From assembly GCF_050947875.1 (NCBI RefSeq), contig NC_134572.1:156633105-156697104 (forward strand): a stretch of 64,000 nucleotides of DNA, in the 5' to 3' direction. Below are positions 10,875 to 23,549 of the stretch, in pieces. Each line of letters starts with the position of its first letter. Positions within the stretch are counted from its first letter, which is position 1. A program made the translations under genes and the position numbers. This stretch comes from Dermacentor variabilis (taxonomy: Eukaryota; Arthropoda; Arachnida; Ixodida; Ixodidae). The notes under the pieces are model-generated. The model did not search any database and was not told the origin of the DNA. It was given only the letters and a program-made list of their open reading frames with translations.

Positions 10875-13800
10875 TCTCATGAAACGCAAGCGACTCAGCC
10901 TCACTCGTCTGCCCGAGAAGCGGCCGAATATCACCGTTAGCGTTCTGCGGTCCACAGCTTATGTCCGCTTCTCTTGCGCAAGCGCCGGCTCGGCCATCTC
11001 TTGCTCACTTCGATGCTGACTCACTCCGCTTGACGAAACTTGAAGCTTGACGCGCGGTAAATATACCTGGTAGCGAAGCTTCCATAGGAGGCCATACGTT
11101 CAAAACATGGCGGTTCATCGGCGGTTCATGGGGATTAGCGCAATATGTATGTGGAGGTAACACTTCCGGAGGAAGAAGTAATGTGACGCCATATCTGTTA
11201 AAAACAGAAGTGACGTCATTTTCTTTTCGAAGGCGCGAAATTTATTTTGTTGGCCTGCCTTTAGAGCTATATATTCAAATACTCCGCCAGTCGACTTGAT
11301 GGGAGCTTCAAGCCTTCAGCGTGGAAAGCGATGCAAGAAAAGGCCAGCCGTACGGTAATGGAAATCGCACCCCTGCTCAGAACATACTTTCTTTGAAGGC
11401 CGACGAAAGCTTTAGGTCTACAGTGCTGGTCCTCTTGTCGGACGCCAAGTCCATCGGCAAGGGCAGTCGCTTGAAAACAACTAAACAATTATCTGGCGGT
11501 GGTAACTTACTACTTCTGGCTCAACATGCTTAGAAGCGGTGAAGCTACCCGCGTCAACAAATTCAGATAAACTTCGACAAGCAGAAAAGCACAATCTCTG
11601 AGGCGGGTGTATTTCAACAGGTGAACTATACGAGCGCGCCTTTCTCGCACATTTCAAGAGCTGCACTGCAGTCCGAGCGATAGCGGCGTCAGCGCCCCCT
11701 GTAACGATTACCGATGAAAACAAATCTATTTGTTACAACAATACATTTCAATAAACTTCTATCTTCTTAACTCGTCACGAATATATAATATGGACCAGAT
11801 ATTTTATTTTCGTTGAATGAACCTGTGTTTCGCTTGGAATAAAAATATTTTTTTCCCCATGTTTGTTACCTCTAAACATAGTCGCGCTTCAGTCGCTGCT
11901 CCCATAATTACCCTTGCTGATGTCGTTGACAATTAGTAGTGACCCGTTGCTCGCCCAAACCTTCGCGACCCGTTTTCTTCAACCTTGCTTAAGTACGTTA
12001 CTTTTTAACTGTTAAAAAGCCGCCGTGCCGCAACTTGTGACTATGAGGAAACTGAACATTATTGGTTATAATACAACCGGAATAGATAAAGGAAGAAAAA
12101 GCCGCCGAGCCTTTGCAATGTTATCACGATATTATTTGAACTAAACGGTTTTATATTAAAACGATTATGGCCAAAGACACACATTCCCACACCCGAGGGC
12201 GGCGCAAATGCTGTGAGCGCGCATTATGAAAAAATATTATCATGTCCACAGTGACGGGCGAAATGCGGCGATGCGCATACCTGTCGGCCGCCATTGCATA
12301 TAGACGCTCATTAGAATACCTCGCGGGACTCGTCACACCAAAATTTATAGCGGAAAATCTCTGTAATGGTGGCCGAGTGCAACATCACGCAGCGTCAAGT
12401 TGATGTTCACGAAAGGGCCTTGACTGTGACGCTCCTCATGGGATATTCCTTCAGCCACATCAGCAGGCTAACATTGTGGCTATCTTGAACGGCGAGCACA
12501 TCTTCGCCAAATTGCAGATGGGTTGTACTGGTTTCTGCAGGCTACCGCATACTTTATTATTGAAGCACTAGGATCGCAGTATAGCTACCAAGGAGCAGAA
12601 AAAAGTACTAGGCAATAAAGTTTGTGGCCCCACAGGACGTTTTGTCACCTTGAAGAAAACGCAAAATTTAATTTTGCAAGACTTCCTCTTCCCGGCACAA
12701 ATTTAAGAACACATCAGCTCTCGACAGCAAATCAGAGAGCAGAAAATAGCGAATAATGGCAATTATGCTGCCGGCCCACACATCGAGAATACTGCCCTAG
12801 CAGAGGAGGGTAAAACACTGTAACAAAAACCTATGTGAAAAAAAATTTCAAAGCTTCTTCATCAGAAAAATGTCAGACCTATGAATGTCTCGTTTCAAGT
12901 ATCTTTAGTGTAGTAAAACAACAAATGACAACTTTTTTTTTTATTTTACCATGTATCAGTTCGTTCACTGTGACTCCGGCCAGTCAGGTATTTTTCCACA
13001 GACGTAGCTGGCCTGCGCAAGGCAACTACTATGTCCTGCAAAATTGCTTCGCGATCCTAGAGGCAGCGGTTTCATCCAAGTTTTTTTCTTTAAATGCTTT
13101 CATTTTGAAAGTGTGACGTTCCCTGCCGTTTAAACTTTGCCTGCACAGGTGAGGTGTCTATAGAATTGCGTGGAGAGATCTTGTTACCAGGCAAGACCAT
13201 CGCTGCTGACTACGACGGGCTGTGTCTCGTCGTGACAATAAATACGGACTGCCCCAGAAGAAACCTCACGCTATGTTTGTTCACTCTCCGGAACACAGGC
13301 TGCTCTGCGCACAGAGATCCATTCAACAGGCTGTCGGTGAATGCATTGAAAGTTAGGTCACAAAAGGCGCATACCGCTGTAAGAAACAAATTCTTTTACG
13401 AAGAAGCGGACGCCAAATGGGAGTGTTATATGCGCCAACAAGCAGCATTTGACGCAGCGCAGACATTTGTTTTCTTTTCGCACCAGTGAAGAAACACAAT
13501 GGAGGGGGCAAGACTGACAGCGTGATGACAGAGGGCGATGAAGACCATACTGCCTGCGGTCCATGGCGGTCATCTATAGCTTCCTCGATTGAACTCATTG
13601 AATTAGCAGCCTCTGCTAATTCGTTCAACTTATATGTGAGGGTGCCAGATGCAGAGCTCGTTAGCCGGCAGTCACCTGGTATTTACTTTGAATTTCGCGC
13701 ACTTTAAAAAAACGCAGAAAAATATTTAACAAGGCAGTTATGTTAGCATAGAAGTAATGATTCGATGTTTCAGCACAAGCGCTACGAATTTTTATTAGAG

Positions 13801-14471
13801 ATCTTATGCAATAGTTATATTTAAAACGTTAATTAAGCAAGATTTCTTGATTGCCCAGCTTGGCGGATCGACAGAGTTATTATCACGTGCTCCATATGGC
13901 TCTGAATGATACTGGGGGAATTTCATGGACGTGCGCAGCGTCCACGTTTCTTTCCTTAATACTTGGCCCCAAGTTGCATGAAACACCGACTGTGCAAAAC
14001 ATGACTGTGTATTACAACTGTGCGCTGACCATGGTATTTTTCGTCAATTGAAAGAAGTTTCGTTGGTGGGCCATTCCACGCCAACTGTCCCAACCCTAGC
14101 GATCGAACAACATCCATCTTTCTCAAAAACATTACAAAAGAAAATACGTATATGAAAGCACAACTTGCACAGCGTTTTCGTAGTATATTTTGAGAATAAA
14201 ATATTCTTGTACGCTTTAAATTTCACAAAACGATCGAAATTGATGAGCGAAATATAAGTTTGCCAACAACCGACCACTTCTCGCAATTTTACATTACTGC
14301 CTATTCGCACCCCAGCTACGTAGGCGCTCATTCACGCCCGCCTATGTAGGCACGTAGACACGATTATGAGGCACGTTGAAGGCGTGGACTTCTGGTCGTT
14401 TTTGACAGCGTGGTGTTCTTTATATTGTTACTAAATCGAAGTGAGTGAGTGCTTTCTATTCGGTCTCCGTT
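10875..14471. other. No recognised gene; one CRE palindrome
   Basis: No convincing coding sequence was found; the longest frames are about 110 codons and unrecognised. A segment near 11080-11270 holds an ETS-like ACTTCCGGA (11162-11170) and a CRE palindrome TGACGTCA (11211-11218). These could belong to a promoter, but no transcript or exon is visible, so no promoter is called. Confidence 0.45.
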
Positions 14472-14564
14472 GAATGTGACTGCGGCGGACGGGATGAAAC
14501 CCCGAACGTGGAGCACTGCCATTGCCACAAACCTACTGCAGCGTGCACAGAAGTGTTGACTTGA
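14472..14564 (+). pseudogene. Possible C-terminal zinc-motif relic of a LINE
   Basis: The frame opens with ECDCGGRDETPNVEHCHC and ends at a TGA at 14562-14564. The C-x-C, then E-T, H and C pattern resembles the Cys/His motif after RNase H in I-, R1- and Jockey-like LINEs, as in the element at 60575-61560. Nothing around it confirms this. It could be chance. Confidence 0.25.
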
Positions 14565-15369
14565 TGTGTGACGGCTTTTGTAATGTCGCCTAGACGCAAC
14601 TACGGTGTGCTTTAATGCGGTACTTCGTCTGCACGCCCGGCGTACGCTGTTCACTTGAAAATTTGCATGGTGTTTACTTTTGAAAAATAGCAGGAACGTA
14701 CCGTACCGCACGTTGCAGCTAAATTTAGCCCATTTGCCCGCAACCGCTGACATGTCACTACTAGTACCGTTTCCTTGCCTTCGCTCGTCGGCTTTTCAAT
14801 ATCGAGCTGTGAACAAAGTATGAAGTTAACCAGTGAAAATTTTCAAATAGCTAAATTTGAGTTTTCATATCTCATATGTGTAATGTCCACCTGTATAAAT
14901 ATTCCAGCAGTCTGCCGCCGGTGATTTTGAAACTTAACGTAATCATTAAAAATTATTACTACATATAACATGCAAAGAATACACTACGAAAAAAGAAAGA
15001 ACCCAAAATCATATGCTGCTGCCGATACACACCCCATTTGTTTACGCAGCAAATTTAGTTCGTTGTTTTTAGTCCGGTCGACGTGATGACATGAGTTAAG
15101 TGGAAGTGGAAACCTAAATACTTCGATGGTGCGGTTCTAATTCAAAAATTGTTTTCTGCCTGGAAACGCAAATTACTTCGATTGAAGTGTCCGTGCTGAA
15201 TGTTAAGCTTTGTACTTATATCCACTTTTATTACTCCACGGACAAGCTTGGTGTGTTACCGACGTCTTAACATAGGCCAAAGTAGAATGTTTGCCAATTC
15301 AGGCATTTGTTTAAGAGCGTCTGCAGAGTACATCGACGCAAATAAAATTCTAGGTCATAGTACGCTATA
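14565..15369. other. No recognised feature
   Basis: A/T-rich sequence with only short frames. It ends at the left terminal repeat of the MITE-like element. Confidence 0.55.
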
Positions 15370-16326
15370 AAGGGCCCCTCACCAGGTCTGGCTATTTTGA
15401 GCTCACAAGGGCAGACCATGCAATGCGCGATAACGACCGTGCCTGCAAGATATTACATCGCTACGGCCCGCGGAAAGATCAGAAATTTCACATCGAACGC
15501 CGTTTTCCCTTTTGCTCGCAGCTGCCGCACTCCAAGCCGGAGGATGAGGTACACGTGTCAGTGCGCCTACGTACATGTAGTGTGACATTGCTTGTGGTGA
15601 CACGGGACATCAAGGATTTTTCAAGGCAACATCTGTTATTTGTGCAATATGCTGCTTGAATGGACGAGTAAAAGCTTGGAGAAATAACAAACACACAAAG
15701 CGAATGTCTGCATGTTTTTGTTTCGGGTCGCACCGCAGCAAGAGAGATGTACTTTGGTTTCGTCTGTTTGTTCCCATGTCGTGCTGTCACGCGCTCGGAC
15801 ACCAAAACTATCTCATTTTATACCAGGTTCTAGGATGCCATGACGTTCTGTGATCCACTTGCGTCTGGTCTGCCTCACTATTCGCGTAGCACTCACTTAT
15901 ACCGCTATTCAGGTGTCTTCCTGGACTGCGCAAAAAATCTTGTGCTGCGCGAAAAAAAAAGACAACCGCAACAGACCACAGGCGACGCCGCCAGCGGTAG
16001 TGCGCCGCGGCACAAAAAAGCGAAGAAAAATGAAAAAGAAGGCGGGGCCCGTGACGTAAGCGACACTCGATCCTGGAGATACAGTATGGGAGAACGTGGG
16101 TAAGGAATTTCGCTTGCCTAGTTTAGAAAGGGCAAGTGAAGAGAACGTCTATGTTTGAAGTGAAGCTCGCCTCTTGAAATCATGGATTCGCGACTGTGAA
16201 GTGTTTCTATCTCGGCTATTATTGAGCGGATTTGAAAATTTTTTGTGGTAGAACTCTCTCTAGAGGACACGAAACGATTTCCAGCCTATAACCAAAATTT
16301 GCTATGGGGCTTCGTAAGGGATCCTT
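15370..16326. mobile_element. MITE-like non-autonomous DNA transposon
   Basis: The left end reads AAGGGCCCCTCACCAGG and the reverse complement of the right end reads AAGGATCCCTTACGAAG, giving imperfect inverted ends that share AAGG, CCCT and AC. A TA dinucleotide lies on each side (15368-15369 and 16327-16328), a possible target duplication. I also recognise internal wording, such as CTCTCTAGAGGACACG before the right end, from a common tick repeat. No transposase is encoded. The superfamily is not assigned. The end mismatches indicate an old copy. Confidence 0.55.
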
Positions 16327-19300
16327 TAATGACAGTTCTATAGAAATCCTTCCAGGTTTCCTTCCCTAACCGTACTTCGTAAAATATTTCTCGCAAACTT
16401 TATCATTTGCGAATGTTTACTTCGCCGCTCAGGTTTGAAAATCAAGAAAACGTTTACTGAAACGGTTTACTAGGGAAAGCAGAATGTTTAGACAACGCGA
16501 AAACGCAAAGTTTGAAATAGGGCGCGAAACGTACGGTCTATTTTAGCAAGGTTTTATTTCCCACCGGGGTTTCCATCGTTTCTAATATTCAAATGGCCCT
16601 CATAGGACCAAAACATTCTTTTCCGCTCAAAATATTTTGAGAAGATTTGAGAAGTTGTATTTTCTCGTTCTTCTTTGCTAGAAATGGACATTGGTCGTGT
16701 GCCGTGGAAGGAACAGTTGGCATAGAATAACCACATTGCTCAATATTGGTTGCAGCATACTAGGCGAACAATATTGAACGTGATTTTTCAACATTACGGG
16801 CACCGTCATTCATTCCCATCATTTTCGCTCACCTTCCTAAGGAAGGTGCAGAAGTAATTGTTGCCAAGTAACCGCCTAATTATGTTGACCATATATAAAA
16901 ACGCCACCCCTATATTTCAGGGAAACACTGGCGCGTCAGCTGAGGCGGTTCGCAAGCTCGCAGAAGAAAATAACTGCAGGCGTAGTGGTCGAAATGAATA
17001 TTGCTAAACAAATACAAGCATTGATGCAAAGCAGCACATGATCTCAAGGTCACTTCTAATTCTGCAGGTGACGTCGTACATTTGTCTTTACATTTTTTGT
17101 TTACAGAAATGGTCCGCACGAAACGCACATCGCGATGCTTGGAACACGCCATGATTTTTTTTTGAAATCTTAGCTCCTATGAAGCCTTCACTACCAGTTT
17201 ACGTATACCTCGCTTATAGTGCAAAAAATTGGACGCCAATTATTTTACTTTAGCAAAGAGCTTCAGTTGGCACTTTCGCAAGTTTGCGAGATGGGCGATT
17301 TGGGGTTCGCTGTCGAACTTTCACCACGGAGTGAAAAGGTGCGTTCTTTCTCACGCACTCGTATTGCGCTGCGTATTTGCCGCCAAACAGCCCCATTATT
17401 GACGTTACGCGGTTCATTTTGCAGGTAGCTAGCGAACCCAGCAGGGTGGGAGTTCTGGGGTAATGCGAGCGCACAGTCAACCACAAATGTTTCGCACCAG
17501 ACGATCTTGTAAAACGTTGAATTTCCGAGCAGCTCTTGTGAAGGGCGTGTGAAATCACTGTTGGGAGTGAAAAGGGCTGTCTTCATTTGCCAAAGACTTG
17601 TAGCTTCCAAACGCTACACTTCTGCTCCCACCAGACTCCGCGGCATTCTGCTTAAGGGAGCGAGTAGTGTGCTGGAAGAAGACAACTAAGCAGGAATCTC
17701 ATGCACTGGACATGCGCTCGCTGCCAATTCAAATGTGACGTCACTAGCCAGAGGACTGGCGGCACAAGAAACAGTAACAGCACAGGGAAAACCATTTTTC
17801 TTTCTAATGTTCTAAAGGTTGGAGCCTCGAGTGGACAGCCACGGGTGTAAGGCGAAGGTTGGACATTACAATTTTCATTTCAATCATTCGAGGGCTACTG
17901 TGCGTCTCTTTCTTTTCATGTGCCACGTGAGATATAAATATGTAAAATAAATGCAAGCTATACAGTTTCTCAGGATCATCCCTCATTCCGCACGCAACAG
18001 AGGGTCATCTTAGTCGAAGAATGTTATAACTTTTCGGACACCATCCTGGTAGCACGCTGAACTGGATGTTGCTGAGGTACATTCAAACATCAGGATCCCC
18101 AACAAGGTAGAGGCGATTGCAGAACGTCTTGTGGGTGTGCGCTGAGAAGAGTCCGATGTTCAGATAAAGAATATGCGGATAAATACATTGAGCAGTCATG
18201 GTGTAACGAATAAGGCGCCAGAAAAAGAACATCTACGAGAAAGCTGTCAAACCGCACCCCAACATGTTGTGGCATTTTTTTTTTTGCCAGCTGGCTACTT
18301 TTAAATCTTCACTGCTTTTTTATGCTATTATACCCTGCTTTGGTGCTGTTTTCTACAAAGGCAAATCTTTCACGATTGGCAACGCCTGTTAGCACATATG
18401 CACATGTACACAGCAGTACAAAAAACTGTAGGGTGTTACCCGCCAAAAGCCGTATCTCATTATGATGCATGAGCAAGTTGGGTGGTGCACCGTCTGTTTG
18501 TCTAAAAATTCATGACTCTTCTGGCATTTCGCGCTCATCGAAAAGCAGCTACCGTGGCCGCGATAAGTTCTCTTTAGACTTACACCAATCAATACCTACG
18601 ACTCTGTGTGGGTGCTTACATCCGCAGGGCTTCCTATATAACCGTGGACTCTTCACGTACCGTACGGTTGATGGCACCATTCCATGTTTCTGGCTTTCTT
18701 CGCAGGTACAGTGCCGCTCAGAAAGAAGGAAAAATCCTTTTCGTAAGTCCTAAAGGCGTCGGAGAGACACCTATTGCTTCTGAGGTGAATATGAGATATT
18801 TTATGATCTAATGAACCGAATGTAACCTAGGTTGATACGTTGGACTCCTTTTCCTTCGAGTGCAGGGGAGTGAAATAATTTACGCTGCCTCGCACTATTG
18901 TAATGTAGTCTTCAATGGAAAGTTGTATGGCCTATTTTCTGCAATCTACCGTATTATACGTAACCTAAGCATTTTAGGCGTCGCCAATTGTTTGTTGGTA
19001 TGGTACATATTCCTGCACCCTTCAAGTGACAATTACGTATCAACAATGAAGAAAATCGTTTTCTTGCACAAACCTTTGATCCGCCGATCATTCATTCATT
19101 TAGAACTCATCTGATGAACAGTCACTGTAGTTGATATTTTGCGCGTGAATCGCTCATCAACATTAATTAGCAAGATATTTCTAACGCTACCGCGAAAGTT
19201 CGACAATACTTAAAGTTGTGATTGAAGGTTGAGATTGGGACATTACTTGAGGTGAACGTGACGGCTGCTGCAAGTTTGTTGTTAGTCAATACTTCAGTTG

Positions 19301-19763
19301 TTATTCGTTGGCGCAGGAACACTGATAGTAACTATGAATAACAGTGTATAAAAGAGGTACAAATTTTTTGGCGAAGATATTCCAACCACAGCTCCCTCTT
19401 TCGCAAGAGACCCCAGTTTAGTGTCCTTGGGTATGCACAGAAAAGATTAGAAAAAATTTAAAATATATGAGAAAATGTATCTGTGAAGCGTCGTTATTTT
19501 CTTATTGTGCTTCAGAAAGGTTTTACATTTTTTCAACTAGGCCAAGCGCCACATCTCCTTCAAATGGCTTGTAATAGAGGGAGGTATTTCTACATGCTCT
19601 TGATTGCTTCACATGTTTCTTGCTCAGTGCGAATTGTCAGACCGGATGAAAAATATGAACATTTGTTATCTGCTCTGCGCTCGCACATTACGCTGCAAGA
19701 TGAGCTAGCACTGGTTGCGTCGAAGTACTACTGGAGTTCAGGCAGTCGTTTTGTGGTCGGCGT
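16327..19763. other. No recognised feature; small palindrome at 16830-16848
   Basis: No family was recognised among frames of up to 126 codons. The two overlapping minus-strand frames near 17250-17610 (102 and 115 codons) look like nothing I know. A 19-bp perfect palindrome CACCTTCCTAAGGAAGGTG lies at 16830-16848. Confidence 0.5.
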
Positions 19764-21047
19764 GTTTATTTATTTTATTTATTTATTCATACTGTCGATC
19801 CCATCAGGGATCATAACAGGAAGGGCATACATAGTTATCTTGCAGTGTAACAATAATAATTAGCGCAATAATAAGATTAGACATATTAGACATGCAGTTA
19901 GCAGAGGCAGACAATGTAGTAGGCAGAAAAGTAACGTTGTACACTGTAGTATTGTTACAAAAAAAACAACAGGTAATCAAAGGTAGAAAATTTACAAAGG
20001 TGAACAAAATGGTAGGCATAGAATATACAATAATACATAGCACTAAATTTAAGAGTAACAAGGGGTAATGAGGTAGTCTGTCAAATATCAATGGCGGTAA
20101 GCAATAATTACAACAGGAAAAGAAGTAAACAATTTCCATAAATAAACAATGGTACTCAGTAATAGCAAGTAATACAAGTTATAAAAGTGAGGTATTCACA
20201 AGAGGTAGTAATCCATAAGATACGTTTAAGGTGTCGTTAAAGAAATTGTGATTATGTACACAATCTAATGAAATAAAATGGCACACACATAGATGGTGAC
20301 ACAGGTACATCATAATTCTGAAGCATGCAATTCATTTTCGGCTAATGTCAAAAAAGTAGTTAACGATGGGCTATATACTAGCGACTACTTAACGATGGGC
20401 TGTAATACTAGGGTCCAGCTTGTTCCATTAACGTGTCATTAAAGGGAAAACGAGTGCTTATGGCTTTCCGTATGTAATGGGTGTTCGTTTAATGACAGTG
20501 AATGTTTATGTCGGGTGAGTCGTGTTTGTGCTAAAGATAAGTATTTGGAACTGTCTATTTTCAATTCATTATGAATAAGCTGATACATAAATTTTAATCG
20601 TGCAAGCTTGGCTTGTTTTTGTAAGGTCAGTATACCGGCATGTTTTAGCAATTCTGTGGGTGAGTCTGTTAACCTATGTTTGTTGTAAATATATCTCAGT
20701 GCCTTCCTTTGAATTGCTTCTAGTTTGTTGATGAGTTCTTTGGTGAAAGGAAACCAAACAACGTTAGCATACTCTAATACAGATCTGACAAATGTGTTAT
20801 ATGCCAGTAGTTTTGTGTTTGGGGGCGCTAGTCTAAGACGTCTGTTCAGGAAAAACAATTTTTTTTGCGCGGTCGAGGTAACGTTGTTGACTAGGCGCTC
20901 CCATCTGAAATCGTGTGTTAATGTTAAGCCAAGGTACTTGTACTCCTTCACTTCATTAAGTGTGGCGTTATTTATAGCGTAGTTAAATTCTGATGCGAGC
21001 TTTTTTCTAGTAATTGACAAAATAGCAGATTTTGATAGCCTTTGGCT
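19764..21047 (-). mobile_element. 5'-truncated LINE (Jockey/CR1 group) 3' end
   Basis: Read on the minus strand, coding sequence (21047 to 20439) is followed by about 650 bases of 3' UTR and an AATAAA-rich tail (plus-strand TTTATTTATTTT at 19764-19790). A 5' truncation at 21047 and a 3' A-rich tail are typical of target-primed reverse transcription. Confidence 0.8.
20439..21047 (-). pseudogene. LINE reverse transcriptase C-terminal domain fragment
   Basis: About 200 codons are open and include VKEYKYLGLTLTHDF, VRSVLEYANVVW and INKLEAIQRKALRYIY. These are the thumb and C-terminal motifs downstream of the catalytic centre in Jockey/CR1-type ORF2 proteins. The endonuclease and the YADD region are missing because the copy is 5' truncated. 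The open frame is well preserved, suggesting a fairly recent insertion, but it cannot function alone. Confidence 0.85.
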
Positions 21048-21895
21048 ACAATTTTGGGGACGCTTCCGAGTAGAACGCTTCTTGTGTATATTAGGGAAAA
21101 TGCGGCTGCGGTTGTCAAAACAAACGTGCTTGCACTAAATATTGGTCAAAGCGCAATGGAATATATGGAGGTGTATCCTACATATCCTGCGAGTTTTTTT
21201 ATTGGTGGATTGCCTTTTGATTGAAGAGAGTGTTAAAGGAAGAACAACGTGGAATATTTACGGAAATGCCATGTAGCATTGCCATGTAAAAGTGGTCGAT
21301 TCTGCAACAGAAACGGAAGCACAGCAGGATGATCACACCTGCTACCAAGATGCACTCTTTCATTGGCTGATAGAGAATGTCACCTTCTCCCTCGTAAAGA
21401 TCATTCAAAGCATCCACGGCAAAGCAGGCTCAGAAATCAAGTAGTACATGTAGGCTGCGTAATTCGGAAAATTCCAGATTTTGCTTGCGGCTCAGGGTGT
21501 GCTAGAACCGTCTTGTACGCACACACTTTCTACAATGTCACTTTGAAATGGTTCTGAACGACCCGTCTCTGAACTATATCGTATGTGCTCGTGGAATAAG
21601 GTGTCGACATCTTGGGAACAGAAGGATTGTTTTTCTCTGATAGTGCGGGTTATTTCGGTACTGATCTACTTATTTCTCACATCAACGAAGTGTTCTACGT
21701 CAAAAGTGCGAACTTTGTATCAACTTCTTTTGTGAACATTGTCGCTCAGTCAGAACTTGGAATGTGCCTCCTTCTGCCCACAATCATGTGCTTTTCACTT
21801 GGGTTTACAGTCGCTGACTTCGCATAAAGAAAGTCTTAGCGGCTTAGCTCAGTAAGGCTCCTTTCTATATCTCCTCGCTTCATTATACGCAACGT
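21048..21895. other. No recognised feature
   Basis: Small frames only, up to 72 codons. The end of the segment may belong to repeat R1, whose left boundary is unknown because copy A is cut by the window edge. Confidence 0.5.
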
Positions 21896-22330
21896 ATGCA
21901 CCGAATCCACGCAAAAGAAATTCGTTATTGGCGCCAGTGGTTCTGCGCAGCGTCTGGATTATCGCCATCATTCCGCTCTCAAACTATTTCCTCAGTGAAC
22001 TTGATTCACACCTCTGTAGAATCGTCTGCGAATGTTATGGATACTGTCGACAAGATTGACGATGCGCTTAGCAGCAAATATATCACTCCTTGCTTCCGCA
22101 TTCGAACTTTGGCACATCACAGCGTTGTAGCGAATAGGAGTTTCACCACCCTGCACAGCAAGCTGAGCCTAGCCTTCTACGCGGCCAAAAAGAGAGAGGC
22201 GCTAGTGTCTGCAGACAGTGTCGGCTGCCTGTCTTGCGCAAGACGGAAGCGTCATGTTTACTTTGCAGGCAGGTTTCCCGAGCGTTGGCAACACAAGCTT
22301 CACGGATTCGTTGAATCTAAAGATACGTGA
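21896..22330 (+). CDS. Unknown 145-residue ORF in repeat R1
   Basis: The open frame runs from ATG 21896 to the TGA at 22328-22330. It has no recognisable domain. Visible features are a basic, Cys-containing C-terminal half (CLSCARRKRHVYF) and an aromatic, basic N-terminus (EIRYWRQWFC). The second half is kept in copy A with one stop, so this is part of a repeated sequence and not a unique gene. Amino-acid changes between copies look conservative (for example Lys/Arg, Val/Ile), but I could not count synonymous sites. The true start may lie in an upstream exon. It may be a transposon protein or a duplicated host exon. Confidence 0.4.
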   Translation: MHRIHAKEIRYWRQWFCAASGLSPSFRSQTISSVNLIHTSVESSANVMDTVDKIDDALSSKYITPCFRIRTLAHHSVVANRSFTTLHSKLSLAFYAAKKREALVSADSVGCLSCARRKRHVYFAGRFPERWQHKLHGFVESKDT

Positions 22331-22861
22331 AATGTTGCAGTGCGTGGCATTCTGGTACGAAAACATTTTGCCCTTAATAAAAATTTTCGAAATCTGGTAC
22401 GCAGAATAAGTGAAGCAGCATTTTCGAAATCAAGCCGGACTGCAGTGTCCTTCTGCGTATTTCTTCATTTTCTGCTTACTTTCTGCGTATTTTTACTCCA
22501 CATCAAATTTTGTTCTTCGTGACATGGATAAAACACGCGCAATTTGCTTGTGGGCCCTCTACCTTAATTTCTTTGTACATATTAGGCATTCGCACAATTG
22601 CATTTGCCAAACAATATCATTGTTATGTTGCAAAATTTAATGGAAAACATAACCTGTGCTTCCGTGAAGTCAGGTAATTGAATATTCGGTGGAAGCACCA
22701 CCACGATAATTTTCAACGGTAATGCGTTTAACTGTAAATCAATATAGCGACATAACGTATTGCTACAGTCGAAAGGAGTTTCATATTAGATAAGTACTGC
22801 ACTAGAACGCCAATTTTGCGGTTGCATAATATTAATCGGCGCTATCTATCACCGAAGGTAC
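21896..22861. repeat. Dispersed repeat R1, copy B
   Basis: It aligns with bases 1-1291 from about 22019 to 22861, including the non-coding tail, and lacks the 430-base segment of copy A. The sequence from 21896 to 22018 has no counterpart inside the window. A (TAAA)n-(TA)n tract follows. Confidence 0.8.
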
Positions 22862-22940
22862 CTGCCTGCCGGCCTGCCTGCTTGCTATGCCTATCTCGAT
22901 AAGAATGGTTAAGGGTACGTGGTGGCGCGCGCACGCTGAA

Positions 22941-22953
22941 TATAAATAAATAA

Positions 22954-23028
<75 letters not shown>
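22941..23028. repeat. (TAAA)n then (TA)n, left side of G1 target
   Basis: A few TAAA units pass into about 35 TA units and stop at the G1 LTR. A matching (TA)n array resumes right after G1 at 28992, so one array was split by the insertion. Confidence 0.95.
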
Positions 23029-23031
<3 letters not shown>

Positions 23032-23450
23032 CACGTGGTGGTGGCGTTGCACAACACAGTAGAAAATACTGTGAAAGACAAAGCTAACTTTTATTGGGCA
23101 AACTTACGCCCACAAAAACAGGCTACACTTATAGCACAACGATAGCGGCGAACACGGTCGGCGATCGTCGAATATCTGATCAGCGTGTCAAGCGCGTCAG
23201 CTTTTATACAGCAGTCGTCTAATGTTCCAGACTAATCGTTCGGACCCGCGTGCCTTCCACAATGTTCTACACCATTCGCATCACGCGATGAAATAAGATA
23301 ACACAACGTTCGGCGACAACAGACAGCCGGATAGAAGCATCGATAACTTTCCAGAAACTTCGGATACATGCAGGCGCGTGCCGCGCTGTGCGATTACATT
23401 TGTTAGGCGGCGAAACGTGGTCGCCCGATAAATATCAGTACACGTGCACA
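23029..23450 (-). repeat. G1 3' LTR
   Basis: On the plus strand it begins TGTCACGTGG and ends GTACACGTGCACA. Read on the minus strand it carries a TATA box TATAAAAG (near 23211-23218) and an AATAAA signal (near 23089-23096). The polypurine tract, whose plus-strand complement is CCCCCCTCTT, lies next to it at 23451-23470. Confidence 0.88.
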
Positions 23451-23549
23451 ATACCCCCCTCTTAAGAAGCATCGACCAAATGCTGCAAAGAAACGAAAGA
23501 AATAAAGAAGCACTTGTAGCAAAGAAAACAACAAAATAAGGAAAGTTCG

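Noticed and set aside
14364..14753. 129-codon minus-strand frame as a gene
   Set aside because: No family resemblance, and the opposite strand carries a possible LINE zinc-motif relic. The frame is probably chance.
16830..16848. Palindrome as a transcription terminator
   Set aside because: The genome is eukaryotic, with no operon context and no T tract.
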